From assembly GCF_003417535.1 (NCBI RefSeq), contig NZ_QVLS01000001.1:248001-312000 (forward strand): 64,000 bases of DNA, read 5' to 3'. Both the position numbers and the translations under genes were made by a program. Each line of letters opens with the position of its first letter. The stretch's first letter is position 1. The notes beneath the pieces are model-generated. The model made no database searches. It was not told where the DNA came from and was given only the letters and a program-made list of their open reading frames with translations. Shown here piece by piece: positions 1 to 8,643 of the stretch. The stretch is from Hydrogenophaga borbori (GTDB lineage: Bacteria > Pseudomonadota > Gammaproteobacteria > Burkholderiales > Burkholderiaceae_C).

Positions 1-90
1 GAGTTCGCATGGGTCTTGTCTCCGGGGAACGGGCGAAACCCGCAGGCTAGGGCGCCGCTGCGCCCGCCACAAGCACCGCTGGCGGGCATT

Positions 91-125
91 GCGCGATCAT
101 CGCGCGCTTTGTGCGATCATCGCGC
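91..125 (+). promoter_or_regulatory. Tandem operator-like repeats upstream of the IclR gene
   Basis: GCGCGATCATCGCGC at 91-105 is a perfect 7-bp inverted repeat around a single C. A copy with one mismatch, GTGCGATCATCGCGC, lies at 111-125, exactly 20 bp (two helical turns) further on and 20 bases before the ATG at 146. The position and geometry suit an autoregulatory operator for the IclR-family protein, but this is inferred from sequence only. Confidence 0.5.
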
Positions 126-145
126 ACTTCCTGGAGCGCCCCGCC

Positions 146-922
146 ATGCCCGACCCGACCATCGCCAAGGCCGACTTCATCGAGGGCATGGCCAAGGGCC
201 TGGCCGTGCTCGAGAGTTTCGACACCGAGCGCCAGCGCTTGAACGCCACGCAGGCGGCCGAGCGCGCCGGCCTCACGCGCGCGGCCGCGCGGCGGCACCT
301 GCTCACCCTGGCCCACCTGGGCTACCTGGACACCGACGGCAGCCACTACTGGCTCTCGCCCAAGGTGCTGCGCTTTTCGGGCAGCTACCTGTCTTCGGCG
401 CGCCTGCCGCGCCTGGTGCAGCCCACGCTGAACCGCCTGGCCTCGGCCACGCGCGAGTCGTTTTCGGCGGTGGTGCTGGACGGCGACGAGGTGGTGATCG
501 TGGCGCGCAGCGCCGCACCGGGCGCGCCGCGCCTTATGCCCTATGGCCTGCACCTGGGCTCGCGCATGCCGGCGCACGCCACCTCCACCGGGCGGGTGCT
601 GCTGGCGGCGCTGCCGCGCACAGCCTTCACGTCCTGGCTCAAGGGCCGGTCGCTGCCGCGCCTGACGCCGCGCACCACGGACGAGCCCAAGGCCTTCCGC
701 GCGGTGATCGACACCGTGCGCCGCGACGACTTCGCGATCGCGAGCGAGGAGCACGAAATCGGCGTGATTGCGCTCGCCGTGCCGTTGCGCAACATGAAAG
801 GCGAGACCCTGGCCGCGCTCAACGTGGTGGTGTCGCCGGGCCGCATGGACGCAGCCGGCCTGCGGCGCGAGCTGCTGCCGGTGCTCATGGACGCCGCGCG
901 CGAGCTGCGGCCGCTGCTCTAG
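146..922 (+). CDS. IclR-family transcriptional regulator
   Basis: This 258-residue protein has the IclR layout: an N-terminal winged helix-turn-helix (about residues 14-75, including AGLTRAAARRHLLTL) and a C-terminal effector domain (about 80-255) with the family-typical STGRVLLA segment and EEHEIGVIALAVPL near the end. It resembles the PcaR/PobR-like branch that controls aromatic catabolism (inference). An ATG 57 bases upstream would place coding sequence across the paired operator-like repeats, so I chose the ATG at 146. The gene converges on the livKHMGF-type operon, whose last stop lies ten bases beyond its own, so its target may instead be left of the window. Confidence 0.88.
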   Translation: MPDPTIAKADFIEGMAKGLAVLESFDTERQRLNATQAAERAGLTRAAARRHLLTLAHLGYLDTDGSHYWLSPKVLRFSGSYLSSARLPRLVQPTLNRLASATRESFSAVVLDGDEVVIVARSAAPGAPRLMPYGLHLGSRMPAHATSTGRVLLAALPRTAFTSWLKGRSLPRLTPRTTDEPKAFRAVIDTVRRDDFAIASEEHEIGVIALAVPLRNMKGETLAALNVVVSPGRMDAAGLRRELLPVLMDAARELRPLL

Positions 923-931
923 GCGGCGGGC

Positions 932-1642
932 TCAGACCCCCAGGTGCTGCTCCAGCAGCCCCGGCTGCGCCAGCAGCGCCTCGGTGCTGCCCTCGAACAC
1001 CACCTCGCCCTTGACCAGGATCAGGTTGCGGTCGGTGATCTGGGTCACGTGTTTCCAGTTCTTGTCGACGATGACGCTGCTGATGCCGCTGTCGCGGATC
1101 AGGCCGCAGATGCGCCAGATCTCGCGCGCGATCAGCGGCGCCAGGCCTTCGGTGGCCTCGTCGAGGATGAGCAGGTCCGGATTGGTCATCAGCGCGCGGC
1201 CGATGGTGAGCATCTGCTGCTCGCCGCCGCTGAGCTGCTGGCCGCCGTGGCCCAGGCGCTCGGCCAGGCGCGGGAAGGTCTCGAGCACGCGCTCGTAGGT
1301 CCACTCGCGCTGGCCCCGGCTGCCCGGCCGCGCCGCCATCACCAGGTTTTCCTTCACGCTCAGGTTGCCGAAGATGCCGCGCCCTTCGGGCACGTAGGCG
1401 ATGCCTTCGCGCGCCACGGCGTAGGGCGTGGCGCCGGTCATGTTCCGGCCCTTCACCTGCACGGTGCCGCCGCTGGGCTTGACGATGCCCATCAGCGACT
1501 TGAGCAGCGTGGTCTTGCCCATGCCGTTGCGGCCCATCAGGCCGATGGTCTGGCCCGCACCCACGTGGAAATCCACGCCGCGCAGGATGTGGCTCTGCCC
1601 ATAGTGGGTGTGCAGGCCCTTGGCTTCAATCAGCGCCGTCAT
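932..1642 (-). CDS. livF: Branched-chain amino acid-type ABC transporter, ATP-binding protein LivF
   Basis: This is the second ATPase of a Liv-type (HAAT) importer, 236 residues. Walker A is GRNGMGKTT (residues 37-45); the signature LSGGEQQM, Walker B LLILDEATEG and a switch histidine in KNWKHV follow. It is the last gene of the operon: its ATG shares one base with the livG stop (TGATG), indicating translational coupling. Liv-type ATPases form a LivG/LivF pair at the inner membrane that drives uptake of hydrophobic amino acids or, in many Comamonadaceae, aromatic acids. The substrate cannot be read from this sequence. Confidence 0.95.
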   Translation of the reverse strand: MTALIEAKGLHTHYGQSHILRGVDFHVGAGQTIGLMGRNGMGKTTLLKSLMGIVKPSGGTVQVKGRNMTGATPYAVAREGIAYVPEGRGIFGNLSVKENLVMAARPGSRGQREWTYERVLETFPRLAERLGHGGQQLSGGEQQMLTIGRALMTNPDLLILDEATEGLAPLIAREIWRICGLIRDSGISSVIVDKNWKHVTQITDRNLILVKGEVVFEGSTEALLAQPGLLEQHLGV

Positions 1643-2403
1643 CAGTGTTCCTCGCCCAGGTAGGCGGCCTGCACGCCGGCGTCGTTGCGGATCTGCTCGG
1701 GCGTGCCGCTGGCGATCACCTGGCCGTTGACCATGACGGTGAGCACCTCGGCCAGTGCGAACACGGCGTCCATGTCGTGTTCCACCAGCATGATGGCGTG
1801 CTCGCCCTTGAGGCGCTGCAGCAGCGCCACCATGGACTCGGCCTCGGCGGCGCCCATGCCGGCCAGGGGCTCGTCGAGCAGCAGCACCGTGGGCTCGGTG
1901 GCCAGGGTCATGGCGATCTCCAGCTGGCGCTGCTCGCCGTGGCTGATGGCTGCCGCGACGCTGCTCGCGCGCGCGGTGAGGCCCGCGAGTTCCAGCGCGC
2001 GCTCGCAGCGCTGGTTCGCGTTCGTCAGCCGGCTGGCGGCGCTGAACCAGTGCAGCGGGTTGAAGGCCGCGTGCCGCTCGCGCGACTGCGCGGCGAGGCG
2101 CACGTTGTCCCACACCGTGAAGGGCAGGAAGATGTTGGTCTTCTGGTAGCTGCGGCCCAGGCCCTGGCGGGCGATGCGTTCTGGCGATCGCCCGGTGATG
2201 TTCTCGCCGTTGAGCCGGATCTGCCCGCTGCTGGGCGGCAGGTCGCCCGAGAGCAGGTTGGTCAGCGTGGACTTGCCCGCGCCGTTGGGTCCGATGACCG
2301 CGTGGATGCGGCCGCGGTGCAGATCGACCGATACATCGCTCACGGCGGCCAGGCCGCCGAAGCGCTTGGTGAGGTTCTTCGCGGAGAGCAGCGGATCGCT
2401 CAT
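1642..2403 (-). CDS. livG: Branched-chain amino acid-type ABC transporter, ATP-binding protein LivG
   Basis: This 253-residue ATPase carries Walker A GPNGAGKST, a signature SHGEQRQLEI, Walker B VLLLDEPLAGM and the switch histidine in LVEHDMDAV. The C-terminal tail (GQVIASGTPEQIRNDAGVQ) is the LivG-specific extension. Its start overlaps the end of livM by four bases (ATGA), and its stop overlaps the livF start. It acts with LivF on the cytoplasmic side of the LivHM channel. Confidence 0.95.
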   Translation of the reverse strand: MSDPLLSAKNLTKRFGGLAAVSDVSVDLHRGRIHAVIGPNGAGKSTLTNLLSGDLPPSSGQIRLNGENITGRSPERIARQGLGRSYQKTNIFLPFTVWDNVRLAAQSRERHAAFNPLHWFSAASRLTNANQRCERALELAGLTARASSVAAAISHGEQRQLEIAMTLATEPTVLLLDEPLAGMGAAEAESMVALLQRLKGEHAIMLVEHDMDAVFALAEVLTVMVNGQVIASGTPEQIRNDAGVQAAYLGEEH

Positions 2404-3383
2404 GACTTCCCCCCGCGCTGGGTGAAGCGCTCGACCAGGCCCAGCAGGCCGCGCGGCGCCACGATCACCACCAGCACGATGAAGCCGCCCATGAGCAACT
2501 GCCAGTGCTTGGTCAGGTCTTTGAAGACGTGCATCACGTACTCGAAGGCGAAGGCGCCGACGATGGCGCCCGCGAAATTGCCCATGCCGCCCAGGATGAC
2601 CATCATGATCGCGTGCGCGCTCATGTGGAAGCCCATGAGCTCGGGGTTCACGAAGCCGGTCTGCGCGGCCCACAGGTAGCCCGCCACACCGGCCAGTGCG
2701 CCGGCCAGCGTGAAGGCCGTGAGCTTGTAGCCGAAGGTTCCGTAGCCCACGGCGCGCATGCGGTGCTCGTTCACGCGGATGCCCGCCAGCACGCGGCCGA
2801 AAGGCGAAAACAGCAGGCGGCGCAGCGCGAAGTACAGCGCCAGCAGCACCGCCAGCGTGAAGTAGTAGAAGACCAGCTTGTTGTCGAGATCGATGCCCAG
2901 GGCAGTGGCGTCGGGACGGAAGGTGACGTAGATGCCGTCCGAGCCGCCCAGGGCCTTGTTGTCGAAGAACAGGAAATAGACCATCTGCGCGAAGGCCATG
3001 GTCACCATGATGAAGTAGATGCCGTGGGTGCGCACCACGAAGAAGCCGATGACCAGCGCGGCCAGGCCGGCGGCGGCGGCGGCCAGCGGCAGCGACCACC
3101 ACAGCGCGATGGGCGCGTCCTGTGGCGTGACAAAGGCCAGCGCGTAGCCGGCCAGGCCGAAGAAGGCCGCGTGGCCGAGCGAGACCAGGCCGGTCACGCC
3201 CTGCAGCAGGTCCAGGCTCATCGCGAAGATGGCCAGGATCATCATCTGCGAGAGCATGCCGAGGTAGAAGTCGCCGCCCTCCACGGGCAGCAGCGGGAAG
3301 GCCGCCAGCGCGATCGCGCCCAGGGCGAGCACGAACTGGATGCTGCGCGGCAGTTTTTCGAGTTGGGCCTTGGCGGTGCTCAT
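2400..3383 (-). CDS. livM: Branched-chain amino acid-type ABC transporter, permease LivM
   Basis: This is an integral membrane permease of 327 residues with roughly nine to ten hydrophobic segments. It has the LivM-type motifs SLDLLQGVTGLVSLGHAAFFGLAGY in the N-terminal half and GGMGNFAGAIVGAF near the C terminus. The ATG at 3383 overlaps the livH stop by four bases. It forms the membrane channel with LivH. Confidence 0.93.
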   Translation of the reverse strand: MSTAKAQLEKLPRSIQFVLALGAIALAAFPLLPVEGGDFYLGMLSQMMILAIFAMSLDLLQGVTGLVSLGHAAFFGLAGYALAFVTPQDAPIALWWSLPLAAAAAGLAALVIGFFVVRTHGIYFIMVTMAFAQMVYFLFFDNKALGGSDGIYVTFRPDATALGIDLDNKLVFYYFTLAVLLALYFALRRLLFSPFGRVLAGIRVNEHRMRAVGYGTFGYKLTAFTLAGALAGVAGYLWAAQTGFVNPELMGFHMSAHAIMMVILGGMGNFAGAIVGAFAFEYVMHVFKDLTKHWQLLMGGFIVLVVIVAPRGLLGLVERFTQRGGKS

Positions 3384-4243
3384 TGCTTGAAGAGCCCTTC
3401 GGGTTTGTAGAGCAGCACGAGGGCCATGAGCATGTAGACGGCCATGCCGGCGATCTGCGGCACCAGCACCTTGCCGAAGGTGTCGACCAGGCCCACCAGC
3501 AGCGCGGCCACGAGCGCGCCGCGCACCGAGCCGATGCCGCCGATGACCACGACCACGAAACACATGATGAGCACCGAGCTGCCCATGCCCGGGTACACGC
3601 TGGCGATGGGCGAGGCGATCATGCCGGCGATGGCGGCCAGGCCCACGCCCAACGCGAACACCACGCCATGAATGAGCCGGATGTTCACGCCCAGCGACTC
3701 GGCCATCTCGCGGTTGAAGGCGCCGGCGCGGATCTTCATGCCCAGGCGGGTCTTGCTGATGAGCAGGTACAGCCCCACCGCCAGCAGCAGGCAGATGCCC
3801 GACATCACCAGGCGGTAGACGGGGTAGGAGAGGGTGTCGGTCAAGGGGATGGACCAGTTCAGCACTTCGGGCACCTGCACGGCGTGCACGTCGTCGCCCC
3901 AGAAGATGGAGCGCATCTCCTCGAAGATGTAGATCAGGCCGAAGGTGAGCAGCACCTGGTCGAGGTGGTCGCGGTGATAGAAGTGGCGGAACAGCAGCCA
4001 CTCCAGCAGCCAGCCGAAGATGACCGCGAGCACCGTGCCCAGCACGATGGCCAGCGTGAGGCTGCCCAGCTGCGAGCTGAGGTACCACGCGAGGTAGGCG
4101 CCGATCATGTAGAAGCTGCCGTGCGCGAGGTTGACCACGCCCATGATGCCGAAAATCAGCGTGAGGCCGGCGGCCAGCATGAACAGCAGCAGCCCGTACT
4201 GGACGCTGTTGAGGAGCTGGATGAGGAAGTTGGCGAAGTCCAT
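3380..4243 (-). CDS. livH: Branched-chain amino acid-type ABC transporter, permease LivH
   Basis: This 287-residue membrane permease begins MDFANFLIQLLNSVQYGLLL and has the LivH landmarks FGIMGVVNLAHGSFYMIGAY in the first third and VVVIGGIGSVRGALVAALL near residue 230. It follows the substrate-binding protein gene after 62 bases and is translationally coupled to livM. It pairs with LivM to form the pore. Confidence 0.94.
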   Translation of the reverse strand: MDFANFLIQLLNSVQYGLLLFMLAAGLTLIFGIMGVVNLAHGSFYMIGAYLAWYLSSQLGSLTLAIVLGTVLAVIFGWLLEWLLFRHFYHRDHLDQVLLTFGLIYIFEEMRSIFWGDDVHAVQVPEVLNWSIPLTDTLSYPVYRLVMSGICLLLAVGLYLLISKTRLGMKIRAGAFNREMAESLGVNIRLIHGVVFALGVGLAAIAGMIASPIASVYPGMGSSVLIMCFVVVVIGGIGSVRGALVAALLVGLVDTFGKVLVPQIAGMAVYMLMALVLLYKPEGLFKQ

Positions 4244-4305
4244 GGGGTGCAGACGTCAAACCGGCGCCGCTAGGGCGCCGGCTTGCAGGAGGGAGGACGC
4301 AAGCT

Positions 4306-5493
4306 TCAGGCCATGCGGCAGCCGGTGGCCGGATCGGCCACGGCCTTGGCGGCGATGCCGATCACCTTGTTCTCGCCGTTTTCCACGCGGCGCAGGTACA
4401 TGTCCTGGATCGGGTTGTGCGCCGGGCTCATCTTCCACTTGCCGCGCGGGCTGTCGATCTCGGCGCCGCGCATGGCCGCGTACAGGGCCTGCTTGTTGTT
4501 CAGGTCGCCCTTGACGGCGTTGGCGCCCTTGACCATGAGCAGGCCGGTGTCGTAGCCCTGGACGGCGTAGACGTCGGGCTGCAGCTTGAAGGCCTTGGCG
4601 TAGTCGAGGCGGAATTTCTTGTTGCGCGGCGTGTCCAGCGAGTCGCTGTAGTGCATGGTGGTGAGCACGCCGTTGGCGGCGTCACCGGCGGCGTCGAGCA
4701 CGCCTTCGGTGAGGAAGCCCGAGCCCCAGAGCTGGATGTTCTTGCTCAGGCCGGCCGCATGGTAGTCGCGCAGGAACTTGGCCGCGCCGCCGCCGGCGAA
4801 GAAGCAGGCCACGGCGTCGGGCTTGATGGCGGCGATCTCGGTCAGCAGGGCCTGGAACTCCACGTTGGGGAAGGGCAGACTCAGCTTCTTGACGATCTGG
4901 CCGCCCGCCTCGGTGTAGCTCTTTTCGAAACCTTCGAAGGCCTCGTCGCCGGCGGCGTAGGCCCAGGAGATCCACACGGCCTTCTTGTGGCCTTTCTCCA
5001 TCATGGGCTTGCCCAGGGCCAGCGTGGGCTGGCTGTTGGTGAAGGAGGTGCGGAACACGTTGGGCGCGCACTGAGCGCGCGTGGCGATGTGCACGCCGGC
5101 GTTGGGGATGAGGTTGAGCACGCCGGACTCGCGCGCCACCTTGTGGATGCCCATCTGCACACCCGAGTGCACGGTGCCGATCAGCACGTCGACCTTGTCG
5201 CGCTGCACCAGGCGGGTGGCGTTCTCGATGCCCTTGGCGGGGTTGGACTCGTCGTCGACCTTGAAGAATTCGATCTCGCGCCCGCCGAGCTTGCCGCCTT
5301 GTTCGTTGACGGCCATGCGAAAGCCGTTCTCGATGGCCACGCCGAGCTGCGCGAAGGTGCCGGTGTAGGGCAGCATGAAGCCCACGCGCACCTTGTCGGA
5401 CTGGGCGCGCGCGATCTGCGGCAGCAGCAGGCCGGTGGACGCGGCGCCAATGACGGCGGCACTGCGGGTCAGAACGAGGCGGCGGGTGGTCAT
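4306..5493 (-). CDS. ABC transporter periplasmic substrate-binding protein (Leu/Ile/Val-binding type)
   Basis: This 395-residue protein is a type I periplasmic binding protein of the LivJ/LivK superfamily (Peripla_BP_6). It has an N-terminal export signal of about 30 residues with an RR pair (MTTRRLVLTRSAAV), possibly Tat-dependent, ending at ...ARAQ. The mature part opens with VRVGFMLPYTGTFAQLG, and a GGAAKFLRDY segment lies in the middle. It is the first gene of the operon and delivers ligand to LivHM. Homologues of this subgroup often bind aromatic acids or amides rather than amino acids, so the ligand is undetermined. Its promoter must lie in the 124 bases before it. Confidence 0.92.
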   Translation of the reverse strand: MTTRRLVLTRSAAVIGAASTGLLLPQIARAQSDKVRVGFMLPYTGTFAQLGVAIENGFRMAVNEQGGKLGGREIEFFKVDDESNPAKGIENATRLVQRDKVDVLIGTVHSGVQMGIHKVARESGVLNLIPNAGVHIATRAQCAPNVFRTSFTNSQPTLALGKPMMEKGHKKAVWISWAYAAGDEAFEGFEKSYTEAGGQIVKKLSLPFPNVEFQALLTEIAAIKPDAVACFFAGGGAAKFLRDYHAAGLSKNIQLWGSGFLTEGVLDAAGDAANGVLTTMHYSDSLDTPRNKKFRLDYAKAFKLQPDVYAVQGYDTGLLMVKGANAVKGDLNNKQALYAAMRGAEIDSPRGKWKMSPAHNPIQDMYLRRVENGENKVIGIAAKAVADPATGCRMA

Positions 5494-5617
5494 CTGGGGT
5501 CTCCTGGGGTTGTGGTCAGACTGCGGCTCACTGTAGGTGGGGGCATGGGGCTTGGCGATCCAGAATTACCCTAGCCGCTTGAAGCCTGAATGATTGAATT
5601 CCAAACAGTTTTGATCT

Positions 5618-6106
5618 TCAGGACACCTCGCTGGGCGCGAGCGCCAGCGCCAGCCAGTCGCGGCACCAGGCCGCGCCGGCCGCCTCGGGGGCGGTCTCGG
5701 TCGAGGCATCGAGCGTGCAGGGCTCGCCCACGCGCACCGCGCCCAGGTCGCGCAGGCGCTCATCGAACTGGCGCCCGCCGTTGGCGAACGTCATGGGGTA
5801 TTGCGCGCTGTCGCCCAGGGCGATGACGCCGAAGCGCACATGACCCAGGTAGCGCGGCTGCGCGTCGAGCGAGGCGCAGAAGGCCTGGGCGTTGTCGGGC
5901 ACGTCACCGGAGCCATAAGTGGATGTGCATATGACGTAAAGTGCATCTTGCTCGAAGACGCTGGGGTCCAGCCCGTCCATCATCCGCACCTCGATGGCGC
6001 CGATCATGTCGGCACACTCCATCTCGATGGCCCGCGCGACGGAGGTGGCCGTGTCGGTCATGGTGCCCACGAGGATGAGCAGCTTGGCGGGGGGCATCGG
6101 GGGCAT
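5618..6106 (-). CDS. Flavodoxin-domain protein (MioC/flavodoxin-like)
   Basis: This is a single flavodoxin-like domain of about 160 residues. The phosphate-binding loop VGTMTDTATSVA is near the N terminus, followed by CTSTYGSGDVPDNAQAF and GVIALGDSAQYPMTFANGG, which match the FMN-binding loops of short-chain flavodoxins. It probably carries FMN and transfers electrons to an unknown partner. Possible starts are GTG at 6115, ATG at 6106 and ATG at 6097; none has a strong ribosome binding site, so the first few residues are uncertain. It lies 124 bases upstream of, and in the same direction as, the Liv-type operon. Confidence 0.85.
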   Translation of the reverse strand: MPPMPPAKLLILVGTMTDTATSVARAIEMECADMIGAIEVRMMDGLDPSVFEQDALYVICTSTYGSGDVPDNAQAFCASLDAQPRYLGHVRFGVIALGDSAQYPMTFANGGRQFDERLRDLGAVRVGEPCTLDASTETAPEAAGAAWCRDWLALALAPSEVS

Positions 6107-6195
6107 GACACGCACTTTAGTGCATGTTCCGAGGGAGAGGCACCGGGTTAACCCGTAGCGGGGACGGCTGGGCGTGCCGTTTGCCAGCGGCGGGC

Positions 6196-6623
6196 ATCCG
6201 GCCCACTGGCCGCGACGAAGATCGTGCCCGAGGAGCTGGTGCCGCTGCGGCCCGTGGGGCGCCTAGCGATCAACCGCAACCCCGACAACTTCTTCGCCGA
6301 AACCGGGCAGGTGGCGTTTGGCACCGCGAACGTGGTGCCGGGCATCGACTTCTCCAGCGACCCGCTGCTGGCCGGGCGCATCCATTCGTACGTGGACACG
6401 CAGAGTCACCGCGGCCGCGTGTCCTACGAGCCCAACTCGCTCGGCGGCGGCTGCCCCTTCCAGGCCGGCCCAACCCGAAGTGAGGCAATCGCCCGCGCTC
6501 GGGGTGGACCTGGAGGCCACGGCCTCGCTGGAGAACCACCCGGGCGTCCTGTTCGGCGCGCTCGCCTGGCCGCACGGCGAGGAGGGCGTGGCCACGCTGG
6601 CGCCAGATGGCCACACGATGACC
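6196..6623 (+). pseudogene. katE: Remnant of a large-subunit (clade 2, HPII-type) catalase
   Basis: Three collinear pieces of one catalase can be read. From about 6196: [32 protein letters not shown], then [21 protein letters not shown], the haem-domain core. This joins in frame, without the roughly 40 residues expected between, to [18 protein letters not shown]. After a much larger loss and a frame change at about 6470, the pre-linker segment EVRQSPALG and part of the C-terminal DJ-1-like domain ([28 protein letters not shown]) follow. Most of the haem domain, including the N-terminal catalytic histidine region and the proximal tyrosine, is gone. It cannot encode an active enzyme. Confidence 0.85.
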
Positions 6624-6640
6624 CGCCGCAGGTGTGCGGC

Positions 6641-6967
6641 TCAGTGCTTGGCCAGCAGTTCGGACGCCCGATAGCCCGGCGCCACCCCCTGCACCAGCAC
6701 CGTGGCGCCGTCCGCGTTTTGCGTGCGCAGCGGCAGGATGGCCTGATAGGCATCGGACTGGTACCAGGCGCGCGCCTGGTCCATCGACGGAAACTCGATC
6801 ACCACGAGGTGTCCGGGGAAGGGGCCTTCCATGACCACCGGGTTGTCGCCATGCACCAGGAAGCGGCCGCCGTGCGCGTCCAGCGTGTCGGTGATTTCCT
6901 GGATGTAGGTGACGATGTCGGGGCCCCACTCGACATGGCGCAGGTGAGCGATGGCGTAGGCACTCAT
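6641..6967 (-). CDS. DUF1330 family protein
   Basis: This 108-residue protein has the DUF1330 (dimeric alpha/beta-barrel ferredoxin-like) pattern: an opening [19 protein letters not shown], then [11 protein letters not shown], then [21 protein letters not shown] and [10 protein letters not shown] ribosome binding site (GGAG) precedes the ATG at 6967. DUF1330 proteins are small, often stress- or catabolism-linked, and mostly without assigned reactions. The gene lies 121 bases downstream of the ECF sigma factor gene and may be part of its transcript. Confidence 0.9.
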   Translation of the reverse strand: MSAYAIAHLRHVEWGPDIVTYIQEITDTLDAHGGRFLVHGDNPVVMEGPFPGHLVVIEFPSMDQARAWYQSDAYQAILPLRTQNADGATVLVQGVAPGYRASELLAKH

Positions 6968-7088
6968 GGCGGATCTCCGGGCGGATGGTGGGTGGGCCTC
7001 GGGAGCTTCCCTTGGCCTGCCTTCATCTTCCCCTGGGGTGTTCCGGCTGGCGATGACCTGTGAGGTCATGCCCTCGGTCCGGGTCGGG

Positions 7089-7877
7089 TCAGACCGCCTC
7101 GCGGACCGCCTCGCCCAGCGGCAGACAGGCCACCAGCCCGGCCGGTGTGCGGACCTGCAAGGCCAGGAAGTCGCCGAACTGCACGAGGCGCGCGATCGGC
7201 GCTGGCGCAGCGGCCTCGCTCGGCCCGGCAGGCGCAAAAGCGGCTGACGCGGCCATCGCCCGGGGACTCGACACCTGCAACACGGCGACCAGCCCCGCTG
7301 GATCGCGCTGCGCCAGCGCCCACTGGCACAGCGCCAGCAGGCAGTCGGTGTCCTCGTCCGAGGACCGCGCCGGTGCCGCCGGCCGGCGCAAGCGCTGCAA
7401 CAGGCGGTGCAGTTGCTGGCGCGAGGCCGCCTCGCTGCGTCCGGTCAGGCGCCCCAGCTCGGCGTGGCTGAAGTCGAATACCTCGACCAGCAGGACGGCC
7501 GCGGCCTCGTTCGCCGGCAATGTGTGGACCACATGCCGCAAGGCCTGCTCGACCCGTTGCGCCTGTTCGGCCAGTGCCTGTGGCGCTTCGCTCTCGACGG
7601 CTGCCAGGCCGCCGTCACCTGCCCGCTCCAGCAGGGCGTGGTAGCGCTGACGCCGTCGCCAGGCGTCGATGCACAGGTGGCGCAACACGGTGACCAGCCA
7701 GGCCTCCCGGCCACCGGCATCGGGCGGCAGGCCACCCTGCGCGGTGCGCAGCCAGGTGTCCTGCACCAGGTCTTCGGCTTCATCGCCGTGCGCCAGCCAA
7801 TGCCGCGCCAGCGCGACCAGGCGGCGGCGCAGCGCTTCATCGTCGATCAGGGGATGGGAGTCGGCCGGAGGTGTCAC
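7089..7877 (-). CDS. ECF-type sigma-70 RNA polymerase sigma factor with C-terminal extension
   Basis: This 262-residue protein has sigma-70 region 2 in the N-terminal third (GDEAEDLVQDTWLRT, then WLVTVLRHLCIDAWRRR) and region 4 in the middle (TLPANEAAAVLLVEVFDFSHAELG followed by a helix-turn-helix ending RLLQRLRRP). An additional 75-80 residues at the C terminus lie beyond the usual ECF length, as in sigma factors regulated by a fused C-terminal domain. No anti-sigma gene is adjacent. The gene is divergent from the clpP-like gene across 55 bases, and DUF1330 follows it. Its targets are unknown. Confidence 0.88.
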   Translation of the reverse strand: MTPPADSHPLIDDEALRRRLVALARHWLAHGDEAEDLVQDTWLRTAQGGLPPDAGGREAWLVTVLRHLCIDAWRRRQRYHALLERAGDGGLAAVESEAPQALAEQAQRVEQALRHVVHTLPANEAAAVLLVEVFDFSHAELGRLTGRSEAASRQQLHRLLQRLRRPAAPARSSDEDTDCLLALCQWALAQRDPAGLVAVLQVSSPRAMAASAAFAPAGPSEAAAPAPIARLVQFGDFLALQVRTPAGLVACLPLGEAVREAV

Positions 7878-7932
7878 GAAAAAACCCGCTCGTTCGTTTA
7901 CCGGATGAAGCTAACACACAGGAGCGATTCCC

Positions 7933-8529
7933 ATGCTTTCCCCGGACACCGACACGCCCACCCGCCCCGCCAACGCCCAGGACAGCGCCTTCCTGGAGGA
8001 GAAGGCCTTTCGCGCCCGCACCGTGCTGGTGTTCGGCACCATCAGCGATGCGCTGGCCGCGGAGACGGTGCGCAAGCTGCTGGCCCTGGACGCCGAGGCG
8101 CGCGCGCCCATCACCCTGGTCGTCTCTTCGCCGGGCGGCCACCTCGAATCGGGTGACGCCATCCACGACGTGGTGCGTTTCGTGGCCTCGCCGGTCCACA
8201 TGGTCGGCACGGGCTGGGTGGGCAGCGCCGCCACCCACCTCTATCTGGGCGCGGCCCGCGAGCGCCGCGTCTGCCTGCCCCAGACGCGCTTCCTGATCCA
8301 CCAGCCCAGCGGCGGCGCGGGCGGTGCCGCCAGTGACATGGCGATCCAGGCCCAGGAAATCCTCAAGGCCCGAGAGCGCATCGCCGAGGTCATTGCGCGC
8401 GAAACCGGCCAGCCCCTCGAGCGGGTGCGCCAGGACATCGAGCGCGACCGCTGGATGCCGGCGCAGGAAGCCGTCGCCTATGGCCTGGCGTCGCGCGTGA
8501 TCCGGCGGCGCGAGGAATTGGGGCTCTGA
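7933..8529 (+). CDS. Stand-alone ClpP-family serine protease (ClpP paralogue)
   Basis: This 198-residue protein is a ClpP homologue with the full triad: Ser98 in GWVGSAATH (where canonical ClpP has GQAAS), His123 in FLIHQPSGG and Asp172 in ERDRWMPAQEAV. The oxyanion-strand motif VVSSPGGHLESGDAIHD is intact. AGGAG lies at the right distance before the ATG. It is not beside clpX or tig, so it is probably a second ClpP. Such paralogues can form mixed or alternative barrels with ClpP (family knowledge; partner here unknown). It is transcribed away from the ECF sigma factor gene. Confidence 0.9.
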   Translation: MLSPDTDTPTRPANAQDSAFLEEKAFRARTVLVFGTISDALAAETVRKLLALDAEARAPITLVVSSPGGHLESGDAIHDVVRFVASPVHMVGTGWVGSAATHLYLGAARERRVCLPQTRFLIHQPSGGAGGAASDMAIQAQEILKARERIAEVIARETGQPLERVRQDIERDRWMPAQEAVAYGLASRVIRRREELGL

Positions 8530-8546
8530 GCTTGGAGACGGCGTTT

Positions 8547-8623
8547 TGGCCTGCCCGGAGGGACTCGAACCCCCGACCTGCTGCTTAGAAGGCAGCTGCT
8601 CTATCCAGTTGAGCTACGGGCAG
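8547..8623 (-). tRNA. tRNA-Arg (anticodon UCU)
   Basis: On the minus strand the sequence folds as a full cloverleaf: acceptor CTGCCCG/CGGGCAG, D arm GCTC...GAGC, anticodon stem GCTGC/GCAGC around the loop CTTCTAA (anticodon UCU), T arm with GTTCGAG, discriminator G and an encoded CCA (8547-8549). It reads AGA codons. Confidence 0.97.
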
Positions 8624-8643
8624 TGCGGTGCGGGTGCCGCTGG

